A DNA stretch of 64,000 nt from Schizochytrium sp. CCTCC M209059 (GCA_000818945.1 KN805380.1:389112-453111); one strand, 5' to 3'. Numbered from the stretch's first letter, positions 1 to 9,835 are shown. Notes: generated by a model from the letters alone, not told the origin. Program-made: numbers and translations.

Positions 1-1263
1 TTTTCCAGAAACATGGGGTTTCTGGACCGTTGCATTAATGTCGTCTACCCGCGGCTCATGGCCATTGCGCTAACGCCAGACTTTGTTCTTCTCAATCAGC
101 TCAACGAGAATATTGGGTTACCATCCCTCGATGCGCAGCATACCATCTTTCAGGGTCGCCATATGCTCGTGAACACGGTTATAGGCTTCGAATACCCCCG
201 GCTCCTGGAGCCAACTGTTCATTTTGTGGGCGTTCTGCAAAGGCCTACTTATGAAGGCCCACTTCCAGACCCAAGTCGACGCCACCACCTCGCAACGCGG
301 CATTGGCTCCAAGCTCAGGCCAAAGCGTCACGCCCGGTGGCGGCTGTAGTCCTAGGTTCCATTGGGGTCGTGAGTCCAGAGCTCCTTGAGGCAATCCTGC
401 AGGGCACGCGCGACTATGCAGTACTCTGGGTCGTTTCCTCTGACAAAACTCGAGAGTCGATCGGTTCCCTTGAGATGGATGCTCATCATCTTCTCTCGTA
501 CGTATCGCAGATTCATCCGATCCAAAGAAAGCACGACGGGGCGCAACATGACCTTGTTGCCTCCTTTATCGAGTTTTGCGAGGCAAAGAGCTCGGAGCAA
601 GATGAGACTCCTCCCGCGCAGGAATGGCGCGACCGAATATGTCCGGTTGCAAGGCGTGAGTCGGTTGAAGACGCAAGTGCCTCAGGGCCGAGTCAGCTTC
701 TTGTTCACGAACAGACGGACTTTTTGCCTCTGACGGAACTCCTCGCGCACGAGGCAATCGTAGCTACAATCTCGTACTGTGGCCTCTCCATTGCGCAGGA
801 AAGCATTCGTGCTCAAACACCTCTCGTGTGTCTCCCTCTGTTTGCTGATCAATTCGACGTAGCTGCCCGTGTGGCAGACCTAGGTGTCGGTACGTCGATC
901 CATCGAGATCTTGCAGCGACAAAGGTAGATGTCGAAGACGCGCTCCGTCGCAAGTATGATTTCGCTACCCTCGAGCGCGCAAGCAAGCTTTTCCTTCATC
1001 TCAATGGGCGCCGTCTGGCGGGAGATGTAATCGAGTTTGTGGCGCAAGTCCCTCCACAGGGCCTCTTGCGCAGCAAAAGCGAGAAATGGCCATTCTTCCG
1101 AAGCCTCAACTATGACATTATCGCTTTGGTGCTTAGTGGAATTGTATTTTGTTCTAGCGCCGTAGTGGCTCTGCTAAAAGGTATATACCGCGGATTCAGA
1201 TTCGACAGCATGCCACATGAGCCAGGTTCCGATGGATCGAAACGGCCTCCACGTCGTCGATAG
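1..1263 (+). CDS. UDP-glycosyltransferase, C-terminal part (5' end outside window)
   Basis: Membrane-bound UGT-family enzyme that would move a sugar from a UDP-sugar to a lipophilic acceptor. The frame is open to base 1, so the N-terminus lies outside the window; an ATG at 13 is the first visible Met. What shows the family: a segment resembling the UGT 'LVNT...EYPRLLEPTVHFVG' region near residues 52-73 (numbered from base 13), then a C-terminal nucleotide-sugar region with 'PLVCLPLFADQFDVAARV' (UGT consensus PLFGDQ..NA), then a hydrophobic segment at about 367-388 and a basic tail, the usual type I membrane anchor and cytosolic tail. Odd: the signature usually reading THGG reads ISYCG here (residues 253-257), so the conserved His is absent and activity may be altered. 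The last 90 bases overlap the 3' end of the convergent gene on the other strand. Family call good; substrate unknown. Confidence 0.72.
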   Translation, partial: FSRNMGFLDRCINVVYPRLMAIALTPDFVLLNQLNENIGLPSLDAQHTIFQGRHMLVNTVIGFEYPRLLEPTVHFVGVLQRPTYEGPLPDPSRRHHLATRHWLQAQAKASRPVAAVVLGSIGVVSPELLEAILQGTRDYAVLWVVSSDKTRESIGSLEMDAHHLLSYVSQIHPIQRKHDGAQHDLVASFIEFCEAKSSEQDETPPAQEWRDRICPVARRESVEDASASGPSQLLVHEQTDFLPLTELLAHEAIVATISYCGLSIAQESIRAQTPLVCLPLFADQFDVAARVADLGVGTSIHRDLAATKVDVEDALRRKYDFATLERASKLFLHLNGRRLAGDVIEFVAQVPPQGLLRSKSEKWPFFRSLNYDIIALVLSGIVFCSSAVVALLKGIYRGFRFDSMPHEPGSDGSKRPPRRR

Positions 1264-4200
1264 TTCCAGCAGTTCATGCTCGTCAGGGAGACGCACGACT
1301 TTGGTATCTTCGATTTCCTCGCCGTTCGACAACTGGTAAAGCCGTTTAAAGCCTTTGCGGACCACCAAATCACCGTACGGTAGTACGTCAGGACGACCTA
1401 GTGAAAAGAGCAAAAACATGTGAATGCTCCAGGGACCGATGCCCTTGACTTTAATAAGGGACCGAAAGACTTCATCGTCCGTCATGGCGTCGAGCTGCGC
1501 TCGAGACAACTTTTCGGCCTGAAAGTGTGCGGCCAAGCAATGGACGTACTCGGCCTTGCGCGCGCTGACACCTGCGGTACGCAGTTTTTCCTGCGACATT
1601 GCCAGAACGTTTTCAGGCGTCACTGCATCATTGAGAAGCGCCGAGAATTTCTTAAAAATGCTCGCGCCGGCCTTGGTGGAGATTTGCTGGTAGATAATTG
1701 ACCGTGTAAGTGCCATGAATGGATCTGCAGTGCCCACCATCTCCATGAGCTGCGTCGGAGCGCCAACCTGGTTCACTACGTTGGCCATCTTGGCGTCATT
1801 TTTGGCAAAATGTGCAAGTGCCTGAGCCATGAGCTCGTCTGAGATGACTTGCGGCGGACCGCTTCCCAGAAATGCCTCCTCGGGCGGCCGCTTTTTACGC
1901 TTTGCCTTGACAGGGCCTTTTTCCACGGTCTTCTTTCCTGCCTTTCGAACTTTGACAACGGGTTCCTCCAGGTTCTTTTCCTCCAGAGAATCCGAGTATG
2001 ATGTTCTTCCCTTGGCAGCTCTGGCTGCTGTCCTGCGACGCTTCAAGGGAGGAGAGGGGTTTGCTTCGCTTTCGTCCACAAAGTCTTCATCGCTTCCTTG
2101 TTCCTCCAGATCGTCATCATTGTCTTTTGCGGTCTTTCGCTTTCTGCCACCTCTATTGTTAGTCGTTGTCGAGACGGAGGCTACCGCCAAGGCGCCGTCG
2201 TCACTTGTAAATGATGATTCCAAGTGTGCTCGAAAATTTTGCGCCAAAATGCCTTCGTATCGCGACCGGTATCGGAGCGGTGCCAAAGTCGAAGATGCGG
2301 TCGAAACGGAGCTCCTTTTCGCCTTGCCCCGAGCGGGACGCGGGCTGCTCTCTTGCGGATTTGATGCGGTGGCGCGCTGCGCGTCAAAAACAGATTCCGC
2401 AGATGACATGGCGCGCTCCTGGAAAGTTCGCGAGAGAGGGTCCAGGTACTGCCGGAAGAAAGAGCCGCAAATGCGGATGTTTGCGGCCTCAGCTTCCTCG
2501 ATCGTATCATGCGCCACCACGATTGTAAGGAGCAAAGTTTTAATTTTTTGACCAGGACGATCGATGCGGCCTTTCATTTGCTCCATGATGTCCCCAGGCT
2601 GCGGACGCGTGACAATGGCATCGGCGTGCTCTTGAAGATTCAACCCATGCGAACCCTCACGTACGGTAACGACAAGCACCTTGTCACGGTCCTTGGAACT
2701 GGCGGGAAGACTCTCCGCGTTAGGTATCGCGCCGAGCAAGAGCTTCTTCTCGCTCTCATTGGCAGCAAACACAAGAGGGCGGCGTCCCTGGGCGCGCATA
2801 GCGGCCACCTCCGACACAATCGACTCTACCGCCTCGGAACGCTCGTAATTGTGACGCAAAAATGTCTTGAGGTCTTTGTAGAGCGTCCGAGCGTCGGAGA
2901 CGCCGTTCCCATGAAAGCTCTGCTCCACAATCGCACGGTATCTCTCCTGCGCGCTCATCTCCAAATGAACGGGGCGGAACTCCATGACCCACTTGCGGGG
3001 GTTCTCGGGCAGCGCCACGATCGCATGCTCGCTCAAGAGAGTGGCCAAATACGGCTGTGTGCGCGGCAACGGACTGCGCAACATACGGATGAGAACAAAG
3101 AGATCCGCCATCCGAGACCTGTACATGGTTGCTGACAACATCATGACGCCACAATTGCTGGCCAAGACTTGGCGCCACGCCGCGAAGCTCTGCAGCGCGG
3201 TCTGCGATTGCACCGAGACACACTCATCGATGATGACCAGGTCCCACCCAAGGGTGGAAAAGGGATGATCTCGGGCACGCCCCAGGGTTGTCAGCACTAT
3301 GCTGTCCGCGTCGACCTTGACGTGACGCCCTCGCGCGATGCGGCGCGCTGGCCCTCCTGCGTTCGAGATGCCTAGTGACTTGAGGAAACCGCTCTTGTCC
3401 TGCGCGATGACGTGAACACCTTTGGTGTGTAGCATGATCTGTGTTGCCCATTCCGAGATCAGTGCGTTGGTCGGCAGTAGCACGAAGCTTCCGCGAAGTG
3501 TCTCGCCTCTGCCTGCAATAATGTCTTGCGCACCGGCAATACACGCCAGCGCGGAGAGAGTCTTGCCCGCGCCCACAGTCGAGGCGTCAGCGAATCCTAG
3601 CATACCGCTTCGGATTCCACCCGTAACCTTATCCACCGTTTCCTGTTGATGGGACCAGAGTTTTGTTGTTACAGCCACGGCAGACTGTGCACTCACACTC
3701 GCACTCGCACTCGTGTCACTCGCGAGCTGTGCAGCGTCAGCGTCTTGAGAAATCTCTGGCGGGAAAGCAAGCGTGCGCAAAGACTCGATCAAGTCTACGT
3801 ACTGCACATTGCTCTTGCTCAATACACGAAAACGCGTGAATGTCTGGAATTGGTGCTCTGCAACCCGCTCAACGCAGCCGGGGTAAAGCGCACATAGAGC
3901 AAACATGGCACGGAGCGCCGTGCCCTCGTTCGTAAAGTCCTGCTGCCAATGCTGCGAGTTGGCACCCGCAGACGCAGACAGACTAAAGGTGTTCCCCTCC
4001 ATCATCATGACCTTGAGCAACAAGTCGCGAAAGACATGAGGCGAAATTGGCGTCGCGTCTCGCACACTGTGCCAGTCATATATTGCATCCACGTTGCCTT
4101 GCCGGCCAACGCGCGCGGCCGTCTCCAGATCGCGGAAAAGATCCAAGCAGTCTTTTGGGGTGTCGGATTCGAGGCGCCGCGGAGCTTTCCCCTTGTCTTT

Positions 4201-6954
4201 CCCATTCCTCTTGCTCTTGGTTTTGGCAGACGTTGAGACATAGAATGCCCGTGAGACAAAAGCGCTCAACTCGCCGCCCAGAGGCTTCTGATCCGCTGGC
4301 GAGTTGCATGGCACAAGCAGTGATGAAGCGTCAAATGCAGGAATAGCTTTGCCATTCACAAGAAATTCAAGGCTTGCCGATGCCCCTGGATCCGCACCAG
4401 CCTCGCTCTTCTGTCGCCGCGTCCCTCGTTTACGAGTGGACGCTGCACCGAGACGAACCTCTGTCGATACAACAGGAACCGCATGCTGGCGACTTGCAAG
4501 GGACGGGTCTTCCCAAATCCAACGAAAGCCTTGAGGCGGGGGGAAAGCGATCTTGACAGACTGCGGACCGAGAGCACAAAGGCGCAAGCGGGCCTCCGCA
4601 ACAAGAGGACTGCTTGCATCGAGGAAGCGATTCGGTTGTTGCATGGAGCTCGTCGTCTTGGGCTCGACGAGGCGAACCAAAAGCGGCTCTTCTGTGGTCC
4701 CAGCAAGTACGACGGAAAGTGCCTCTCCCTTTGCGGCTCCTTTGGCAGCAGGAAGAATTGTCTGACGACCAAAAAGTTGCAGAAACGCTGTTCGGGCTTC
4801 AAGCGCGGTTGGCTCCCGCCCTGTCGACAGTGCACAGGCACTGGGCGCGATACTCTCGATGAGATGTTTAGATGGCTTATGCGCGGGCATATCTGTAGCA
4901 TGGATGCCGTACGGACCGTCGCGCCACGCAGCAGGGGCATGATCCATGGTGTTTTTCCACAGAGCACGCTGTACATCGTGGAGATAGGCAGACAAGTCCT
5001 TTTCGTGAGGCGTGAGTTTGACAGTACCATGAACAGTCTCCTGCAGCTTGACCGGGGGCGCAGGCGCGTCACCGTTGGCCGCGTGAGTTTTCCCGGAAGA
5101 CTCTGGGTTTTCGGATTTGGCGCCTAAAAACTGCTGGATACGAAAAAGCTCGGCCTCGTTCTCTTGACCTGCAAGCTGTTTGCGAATTGCACGGACGTTC
5201 AAAGTGCTCGAAATGCGGTCTACAAGCATCCCCAGAGACCTGATGCTGTGCTGCAGGGTGTTTTTGGGCGGCGTGTCCATGCTGGCCTGGAGAAAGAGGA
5301 GAGCATTGGCGCTAAAGCGACCATCCATGCTCGCCTGCATCGTCTCGAGCTCGGCAGCGCGCGCGGGCGCAGTCATGGACAAAGCGGCCTTGGTGACGCG
5401 GGCGGCAGGCAAAGGCTGCACTTTGGCGGCCCACGACGGCTCTTGCAGACAGGACAAATATCTGCGAAACATGTCGCGGTCCGCGGCAGAGGCGAGAGGA
5501 AAAGGTCCCATTGAGGCACAACGCAGCGTATTTCGTAGCTGTGCCACTGCGTCGTCGGGGTCGTCTTCAACGACGAGGGTCTTTTCACGAGTCTGCTTGC
5601 GAAATCCTCGCCAAGGCCAAAGCACAGAGGTGATATCTTCGTGGGCCTGAAGAGAAAGCGCAGTTTTTTTGGCGCGGGCCGCGAGCTTTTCAGACAAGCT
5701 GAACGAAGGATCCACATATGAAACGAGACTTAGACCGAGCAGGTCAGGCAGAGTAAACACTGTCGTCGACCGCGCGGGTGGAAAGTAGGGGCAGACATCT
5801 CGCCAGGCGCAGGAAAAGAGCCGCCACAAAAGCAAGTGCGTCGCGGAGGCCCCAAGATGGCCGATTGTCTTGGTCTCTAAGAGCTGCTCGACAGCAAAGT
5901 TCGCCTGGCGAGGAGACGAAAAGCTGGTTCCCCGCAAGATGGATTTGTGCAAGAGTGAGAGAGGCAGTTCAATGTCCAACATAGTCCGCGACGGTGGCGG
6001 AAGAAAGTTCTCACCGCGTCGCGGGCCGTCCGCGTCGGGCGGAAGAGGTGTCACGGACGAGATCGGCTCAAGCTTGGGCTCTTTCTCATGCATGGACATG
6101 TGCTCGCTGCTGTGCCTAGAGGCGTGCACAGACGTTGAGGACGTCCCGGATCCCTGAAGGAGCGACTCGTGGACAGCGAGAACAATGGAGTGATCCTCCT
6201 TCTTGTCGCCGCTGAGATTTCCATCGCGGCCCGAGAGCACTTGGAAGGCATGTGAATTGGCATTGACTGCGTCCCAATTGGCGTCAGAAAAGGGAACGAG
6301 AGAGGTCTGCGGGGTTTCCTTGCGAACCCGAACGAGCACGCTGGGCTTGAGCCCCCGTGCGTGGATAGTTCGTGTGAGATCCTCTTTTGTCTCCCAGATG
6401 TTATGTGATCGAGCGAGGTTTTCATACCGTATGAGCCCGCGGATGTCCTTGAGGTTCCCCACTTGCTCCTCTTCAAGCTGGGATATGGCTGCATCGAGGG
6501 CAGCGCCGTCCTGAAAACCCTGGCCGACCCAGTGAATGGGCAAGACGGGGACGAGGTCTCCATTGCGTTCGCGTCGGGCTCCGCACGCTTCAATGGTGAA
6601 CTGATGTCGGAAGAAGTCCGAAGGCCGCGTTGAGGCGCGGAGCCTGTCGTCACCGGAGAGTGCTTCCGGGTCAGCGTCAAGCAGCGTCGGCGGGAGCTTG
6701 ACGTCCTTTTCTGTGTCGAAGCAGACGCGCAAGAAGGCGCGAATGGTGCTCGGATCGCCGTGGCCAACCACGGCCGCCAGGGCGTGGGCGTCGGCGCCGC
6801 TTTCGAGGAGCCGCAGGGCGCGCTCCAAATCCTTTTGGGTCGGCACGTCCCAGCACGTCTCCCGAACCCGGATCGCCGGGAGCAGCGTCGCCCCGGGCAG
6901 CTTCACCGACAGGACGGTGCCCTTGGCCAGCAGCGCGCTCCGCAGCGCCTTCAT
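1174..6954 (-). CDS. SNF2-like helicase fused to AlkA/Mag-type HhH-GPD DNA glycosylase
   Basis: A 1926-residue protein in one uninterrupted frame. The frame extends to 7149, but there it begins with GTG and runs through Arg-rich low-complexity sequence, so I start at the ATG at 6954 (another ATG lies at 7098). Residues 1 to about 1100 have no family I recognise. A superfamily 2 helicase core spans about 1110-1510: Walker A TVGAGKT (1126-1132), motif II IIDECV (Asp1243, Glu1244), motif III 'MLSAT', and motif VI QMKGRIDRPGQ (1459-1469), the SNF2 pattern with unusual motif I and II residues. A basic and acidic linker with likely nuclear localisation signals follows. From about 1700 to the end is an AlkA-like glycosylase: 'SIIYQQIS', the helix-hairpin-helix 'VKGIGPWSIHMF', catalytic Asp1862 in 'PYGDLVVRKG', and the terminal 'WRPFRSIGTWLMWHAVE'. 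Such glycosylases excise alkylated bases. The inferred role is nuclear base-excision repair coupled to ATP-driven remodelling. Confidence 0.85.
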   Translation of the reverse strand: MKALRSALLAKGTVLSVKLPGATLLPAIRVRETCWDVPTQKDLERALRLLESGADAHALAAVVGHGDPSTIRAFLRVCFDTEKDVKLPPTLLDADPEALSGDDRLRASTRPSDFFRHQFTIEACGARRERNGDLVPVLPIHWVGQGFQDGAALDAAISQLEEEQVGNLKDIRGLIRYENLARSHNIWETKEDLTRTIHARGLKPSVLVRVRKETPQTSLVPFSDANWDAVNANSHAFQVLSGRDGNLSGDKKEDHSIVLAVHESLLQGSGTSSTSVHASRHSSEHMSMHEKEPKLEPISSVTPLPPDADGPRRGENFLPPPSRTMLDIELPLSLLHKSILRGTSFSSPRQANFAVEQLLETKTIGHLGASATHLLLWRLFSCAWRDVCPYFPPARSTTVFTLPDLLGLSLVSYVDPSFSLSEKLAARAKKTALSLQAHEDITSVLWPWRGFRKQTREKTLVVEDDPDDAVAQLRNTLRCASMGPFPLASAADRDMFRRYLSCLQEPSWAAKVQPLPAARVTKAALSMTAPARAAELETMQASMDGRFSANALLFLQASMDTPPKNTLQHSIRSLGMLVDRISSTLNVRAIRKQLAGQENEAELFRIQQFLGAKSENPESSGKTHAANGDAPAPPVKLQETVHGTVKLTPHEKDLSAYLHDVQRALWKNTMDHAPAAWRDGPYGIHATDMPAHKPSKHLIESIAPSACALSTGREPTALEARTAFLQLFGRQTILPAAKGAAKGEALSVVLAGTTEEPLLVRLVEPKTTSSMQQPNRFLDASSPLVAEARLRLCALGPQSVKIAFPPPQGFRWIWEDPSLASRQHAVPVVSTEVRLGAASTRKRGTRRQKSEAGADPGASASLEFLVNGKAIPAFDASSLLVPCNSPADQKPLGGELSAFVSRAFYVSTSAKTKSKRNGKDKGKAPRRLESDTPKDCLDLFRDLETAARVGRQGNVDAIYDWHSVRDATPISPHVFRDLLLKVMMMEGNTFSLSASAGANSQHWQQDFTNEGTALRAMFALCALYPGCVERVAEHQFQTFTRFRVLSKSNVQYVDLIESLRTLAFPPEISQDADAAQLASDTSASASVSAQSAVAVTTKLWSHQQETVDKVTGGIRSGMLGFADASTVGAGKTLSALACIAGAQDIIAGRGETLRGSFVLLPTNALISEWATQIMLHTKGVHVIAQDKSGFLKSLGISNAGGPARRIARGRHVKVDADSIVLTTLGRARDHPFSTLGWDLVIIDECVSVQSQTALQSFAAWRQVLASNCGVMMLSATMYRSRMADLFVLIRMLRSPLPRTQPYLATLLSEHAIVALPENPRKWVMEFRPVHLEMSAQERYRAIVEQSFHGNGVSDARTLYKDLKTFLRHNYERSEAVESIVSEVAAMRAQGRRPLVFAANESEKKLLLGAIPNAESLPASSKDRDKVLVVTVREGSHGLNLQEHADAIVTRPQPGDIMEQMKGRIDRPGQKIKTLLLTIVVAHDTIEEAEAANIRICGSFFRQYLDPLSRTFQERAMSSAESVFDAQRATASNPQESSPRPARGKAKRSSVSTASSTLAPLRYRSRYEGILAQNFRAHLESSFTSDDGALAVASVSTTTNNRGGRKRKTAKDNDDDLEEQGSDEDFVDESEANPSPPLKRRRTAARAAKGRTSYSDSLEEKNLEEPVVKVRKAGKKTVEKGPVKAKRKKRPPEEAFLGSGPPQVISDELMAQALAHFAKNDAKMANVVNQVGAPTQLMEMVGTADPFMALTRSIIYQQISTKAGASIFKKFSALLNDAVTPENVLAMSQEKLRTAGVSARKAEYVHCLAAHFQAEKLSRAQLDAMTDDEVFRSLIKVKGIGPWSIHMFLLFSLGRPDVLPYGDLVVRKGFKRLYQLSNGEEIEDTKVVRLPDEHELLELSTTWRPFRSIGTWLMWHAVESESAVYTF

Positions 6955-7292
6955 CGCGCCTCTCCTCGCGCGCGCTCTTCTTCGCGCGCCGCAACCGCGC
7001 TCCGTTCCGAGTCTGCTCTCTCGGCGAGCCCGGAACCGCGAGCGCGAACAAGGAAGCCGCGACTTCACTTCTCTTCTTCGCGTCTGCCCAACCACCATTC
7101 GCACACCCACACCACGCACTGACGGCACGGTCGCGGAAACCTGAGCCACGTAGGAATGGATTGGCGAGGAATTGAGGATCGTGAATGTTGAGGTTCAAGG
7201 TCGAGAAAAGGAAAGGAAAGGGAAGGGAAGGAAAGGGAAGGATGCTCGAATCATTTTCGCATGTGTACGTAGACAAGTTATTAAATGACACA

Positions 7293-7317
7293 TGAAGAGA
7301 GAGAGAGAGAGAGAGAG
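7293..7317. repeat. (GA)n microsatellite
   Basis: An uninterrupted run of about twelve AG dinucleotides, read directly. Confidence 0.9.
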
Positions 7318-7329
7318 CAAGGGGACACC

Positions 7330-7389
7330 TGCGTGCATGCAGGCTTCGATGCATGCGTGCAGGCTTCGATGCGTGTATGTAGGATTCGA
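7330..7389. repeat. Three tandem copies of a 20-base unit
   Basis: Units at 7330-7349, 7350-7369 and 7370-7389, each of the form TGCGTGCATGCAGGCTTCGA with a few differences. They lie about 375-435 bases upstream of the ATG at 6954, so a regulatory role is possible but not shown. Confidence 0.85.
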
Positions 7390-7600
7390 CCATTTTCTTC
7401 ATTTTTGCTGAAGAAAACAAGGTAATCGTGCGTCTAGACTCTTTCGTTTGTTTTTGTTTTCGTTTTCGTTTTGTTTTTGTTTGTGTTTTTGCTTTTGCTT
7501 TGGTTTTAGCTTTTGCTTTTGCTTTGCTCGATCTAGACCTTGACCTTTTCGGCCAACTCATTTATGAATCTTGAATTACACATCAATACGGAATTAATTT

Positions 7601-9148
7601 TCATGTAGACTTGTACGTAGAGATGTCGGTGATGTCATTGAGTCGTGCGATGATGTCGCCGAGCTCTGGGCGCTGTTTTGGCTCAAGAGCAACACAGTCT
7701 GAAGCGAGATCGAGGAGGAGTGGCGGGCACGACTGCACTAGAGACTGGAGATGCCGCGAGGGGGGGCGCATCTTAGCCTTCGGCTTGGAGCGCGACTGCT
7801 TTGAGCGCTGAGAGCGAGCCTTGCCCATCGCGGTAGGACGAATCCGATCGCTCGACACCCCATCGTCGGCATCAAAAAAGGACGATTCGTCATCTTCATC
7901 CTCGCTTTCTGCATTCACCGTCATTTCGCGCACAAAGTGCATGTCAATGGCCAAGGTGTGCGGATTGCGGGGAATGTCAAGTGCCTTGTGACGCGTGAGG
8001 ATCTCGAGCATGAGCACGCCAAACGTGAAGATTTCCGACTCGATGGTGTAGCCATCGTGAAACTTGGGGTTCATCAGCTCGGGAGCCATGAGCCACGGCG
8101 TGCCAACGACAGTCATTGGCTTGCGCATCATGTCGCTGCCCGTGATCGATCCCGAGCTGTAAAACCGTGAAAGTCCAAAGTCGGCAAGAACCAGGGAGAA
8201 GCTGTTGATGTCGTCATGATCGACGTTGTCGGGAATTCGCAGCAGACAATTGTCAGACTTGAGGTCGCGGTGGATGACACCGTGCTTGTGCAGGTGCTGC
8301 AATCCTTTTGCCGCCTCAATGATCCATCTGAGGCGCGTTTCCCAGGGTAAGTCCATTTTTTTGTTTGCCAGCAATTTGTTGAGCGAGCTTCCTTCACAGT
8401 ATTCGGTCACAAGATAAAGCTTGTAGGCAACTTTTACGGGCGGTAGGCTTTGGTGTGTGCCGTGAACATCTTCGTCTTCATGATCATCATGATGATAATC
8501 ATCGTCATGATCATAATCTTCATCATCATCGTCTCCATGGTACTTTTTCGTGCGCCTTGCGCCCGCACCATGCGCGAAAGAGGCCTTGGATGACCCTGTT
8601 GTACCATGTCCATATTGGCGTCCGGACCTAAAGCTTGCGCTCTCATCGTCGCGACCGACATAGTCGTTGTCGTCAAAGTCGTCGGTACTGTCGTGCTGGC
8701 CGCTTTCATCACGAATCTGCACGCGAACAAACTCGTTAAAGTCTTCGTCCTCGTCGTCTTCATGGTCCATGCTGAGCTCTGCGTAGTCTCCGGCGGTGGC
8801 CGCTCCCTCTTCGACAGCTCTTTTGCGCAGGGTGTTGATCCATCGTGCTGTTCGACTCTTTCGCGGAGGAATCGCTCGCAGGTCGTCGTCCGTGGCGTCG
8901 TGCTCGACGACGAAAAGTGCCCGGAGACGGAGGAGATGAGGATGACGCACCTTACGCAGCACGCTGGTCTCCTTGAGAAAGTCTAGCTTGTTCTTGAGCG
9001 TGCGGCCCGAGACTTCCTTGATCGCCAGCGCCTCTCCATTGGACTTGTTGTGCCCGATATACACCTTGCCGAAGACCCCCTTGCCGATGAGTTCGCCAAA
9101 CTCAATGTCGTTCAAGGAGCGCGGCGCGCGCGACTGCCTGCGTAGCAT
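7601..9148 (-). CDS. TKL-like protein kinase with acidic insert inside the catalytic domain
   Basis: A 515-residue kinase with little outside the catalytic domain. The frame reaches 9307 but opens with GTG and Arg-rich sequence, so I start at the ATG at 9148 (MLRRQSRAPRSL). Glycine loop GKGVFGKVY, beta-3 Lys44 in ALAIKEV, the HRDLKSDN catalytic loop with Asp295, DFGLSR and an APE motif (APELMN) are all present, so it should be active. The HRDLKSDNCL and DFGLSR wording and general look resemble the LIMK/TESK side of the tyrosine-kinase-like group. Odd: between the N-lobe strands (after 'LRALFVVEHD', about residue 88) and the hinge strand 'YKLYLVTEYCEG' (about 240) sit some 150 residues very rich in Asp, Glu and His, and a second acidic insert ('ESEDEDDESS') interrupts the C-lobe. 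Cytosolic or nuclear location is undetermined; the substrate is unknown. Confidence 0.85.
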   Translation of the reverse strand: MLRRQSRAPRSLNDIEFGELIGKGVFGKVYIGHNKSNGEALAIKEVSGRTLKNKLDFLKETSVLRKVRHPHLLRLRALFVVEHDATDDDLRAIPPRKSRTARWINTLRKRAVEEGAATAGDYAELSMDHEDDEDEDFNEFVRVQIRDESGQHDSTDDFDDNDYVGRDDESASFRSGRQYGHGTTGSSKASFAHGAGARRTKKYHGDDDDEDYDHDDDYHHDDHEDEDVHGTHQSLPPVKVAYKLYLVTEYCEGSSLNKLLANKKMDLPWETRLRWIIEAAKGLQHLHKHGVIHRDLKSDNCLLRIPDNVDHDDINSFSLVLADFGLSRFYSSGSITGSDMMRKPMTVVGTPWLMAPELMNPKFHDGYTIESEIFTFGVLMLEILTRHKALDIPRNPHTLAIDMHFVREMTVNAESEDEDDESSFFDADDGVSSDRIRPTAMGKARSQRSKQSRSKPKAKMRPPSRHLQSLVQSCPPLLLDLASDCVALEPKQRPELGDIIARLNDITDISTYKST

Positions 9149-9835
9149 CGCCGCCCGCCGCCCGCCGCCCTTGGCTGCCCACGCGCAGCGAGGACCGCCG
9201 CGCCGTCCGCGCGCTGCAGAGAGCTCCTCGGCGCCGCGCGCACGTGCCTGTTCCGGCCGCGTCCTTCCGCGCCGTCGCGTCGGGGGTGCGACCTGGATTC
9301 GATCCACCCGGGCTTGGCTTGCGTGCGCGAGGGTCTATCCGTCTGTCTGCGCTCGCGCACGCACCCTCTCGCGCGACCGCCCTCTCGCGCGCCTCTCCTG
9401 CCTGCGTGCTCGTGCTCGCCCTCTCGAGCGCGCGCGCGGCTTGATTGATTTGGTTTGTGCGACAAGAAGGAACTGCATGTTATGTAGTAGTAGAAGGAGG
9501 GAGCCCTTGGACACCGAGGTGCACAACCACATTCTTCATGATTGGACTCTCATCGCTGCGAGCGAGCAGCAGACGCACGAGCAGCGACCATGGCAGATGC
9601 ACGAGAAGCAGACGCACAAGAAGCAGGCGAACAAGGATAAGAGCTCGCGAGGAGCTGGCTGGCCTCAGTCAGGTGCGCCGAATACTTTTGTGCAGGGGGG
9701 AGACCTTTGCGGGGAAGAGGTATATGGGATGCAGCGTCGTACCGTCAGGCGGAGCGGAGAACGTGCCGACGATCGCACGTCGGAGAGGAAAGACGAGAAT
9801 CTAGTGTGCCTATTTCTTTCATGGTGGACCTGCAC

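Larger units (their letters stand above)
6955..7600. other. Intergenic: promoter side of the helicase-glycosylase gene and 3' side of the kinase gene
   Basis: No gene seen. The part next to 6954 is GC-rich and Arg-coding in one frame. It holds a purine-rich stretch at about 7203-7245, a (GA)n run, a 20-base tandem repeat and a T-rich TTTTGC/TTTTCG tract at about 7440-7530. Confidence 0.6.

Noticed and set aside
6955..7149. N-terminal extension of the helicase-glycosylase frame to 7149
   Set aside because: It starts with GTG and is an Arg-rich reading of GC-rich DNA; the ATG at 6954 begins normal-looking protein.
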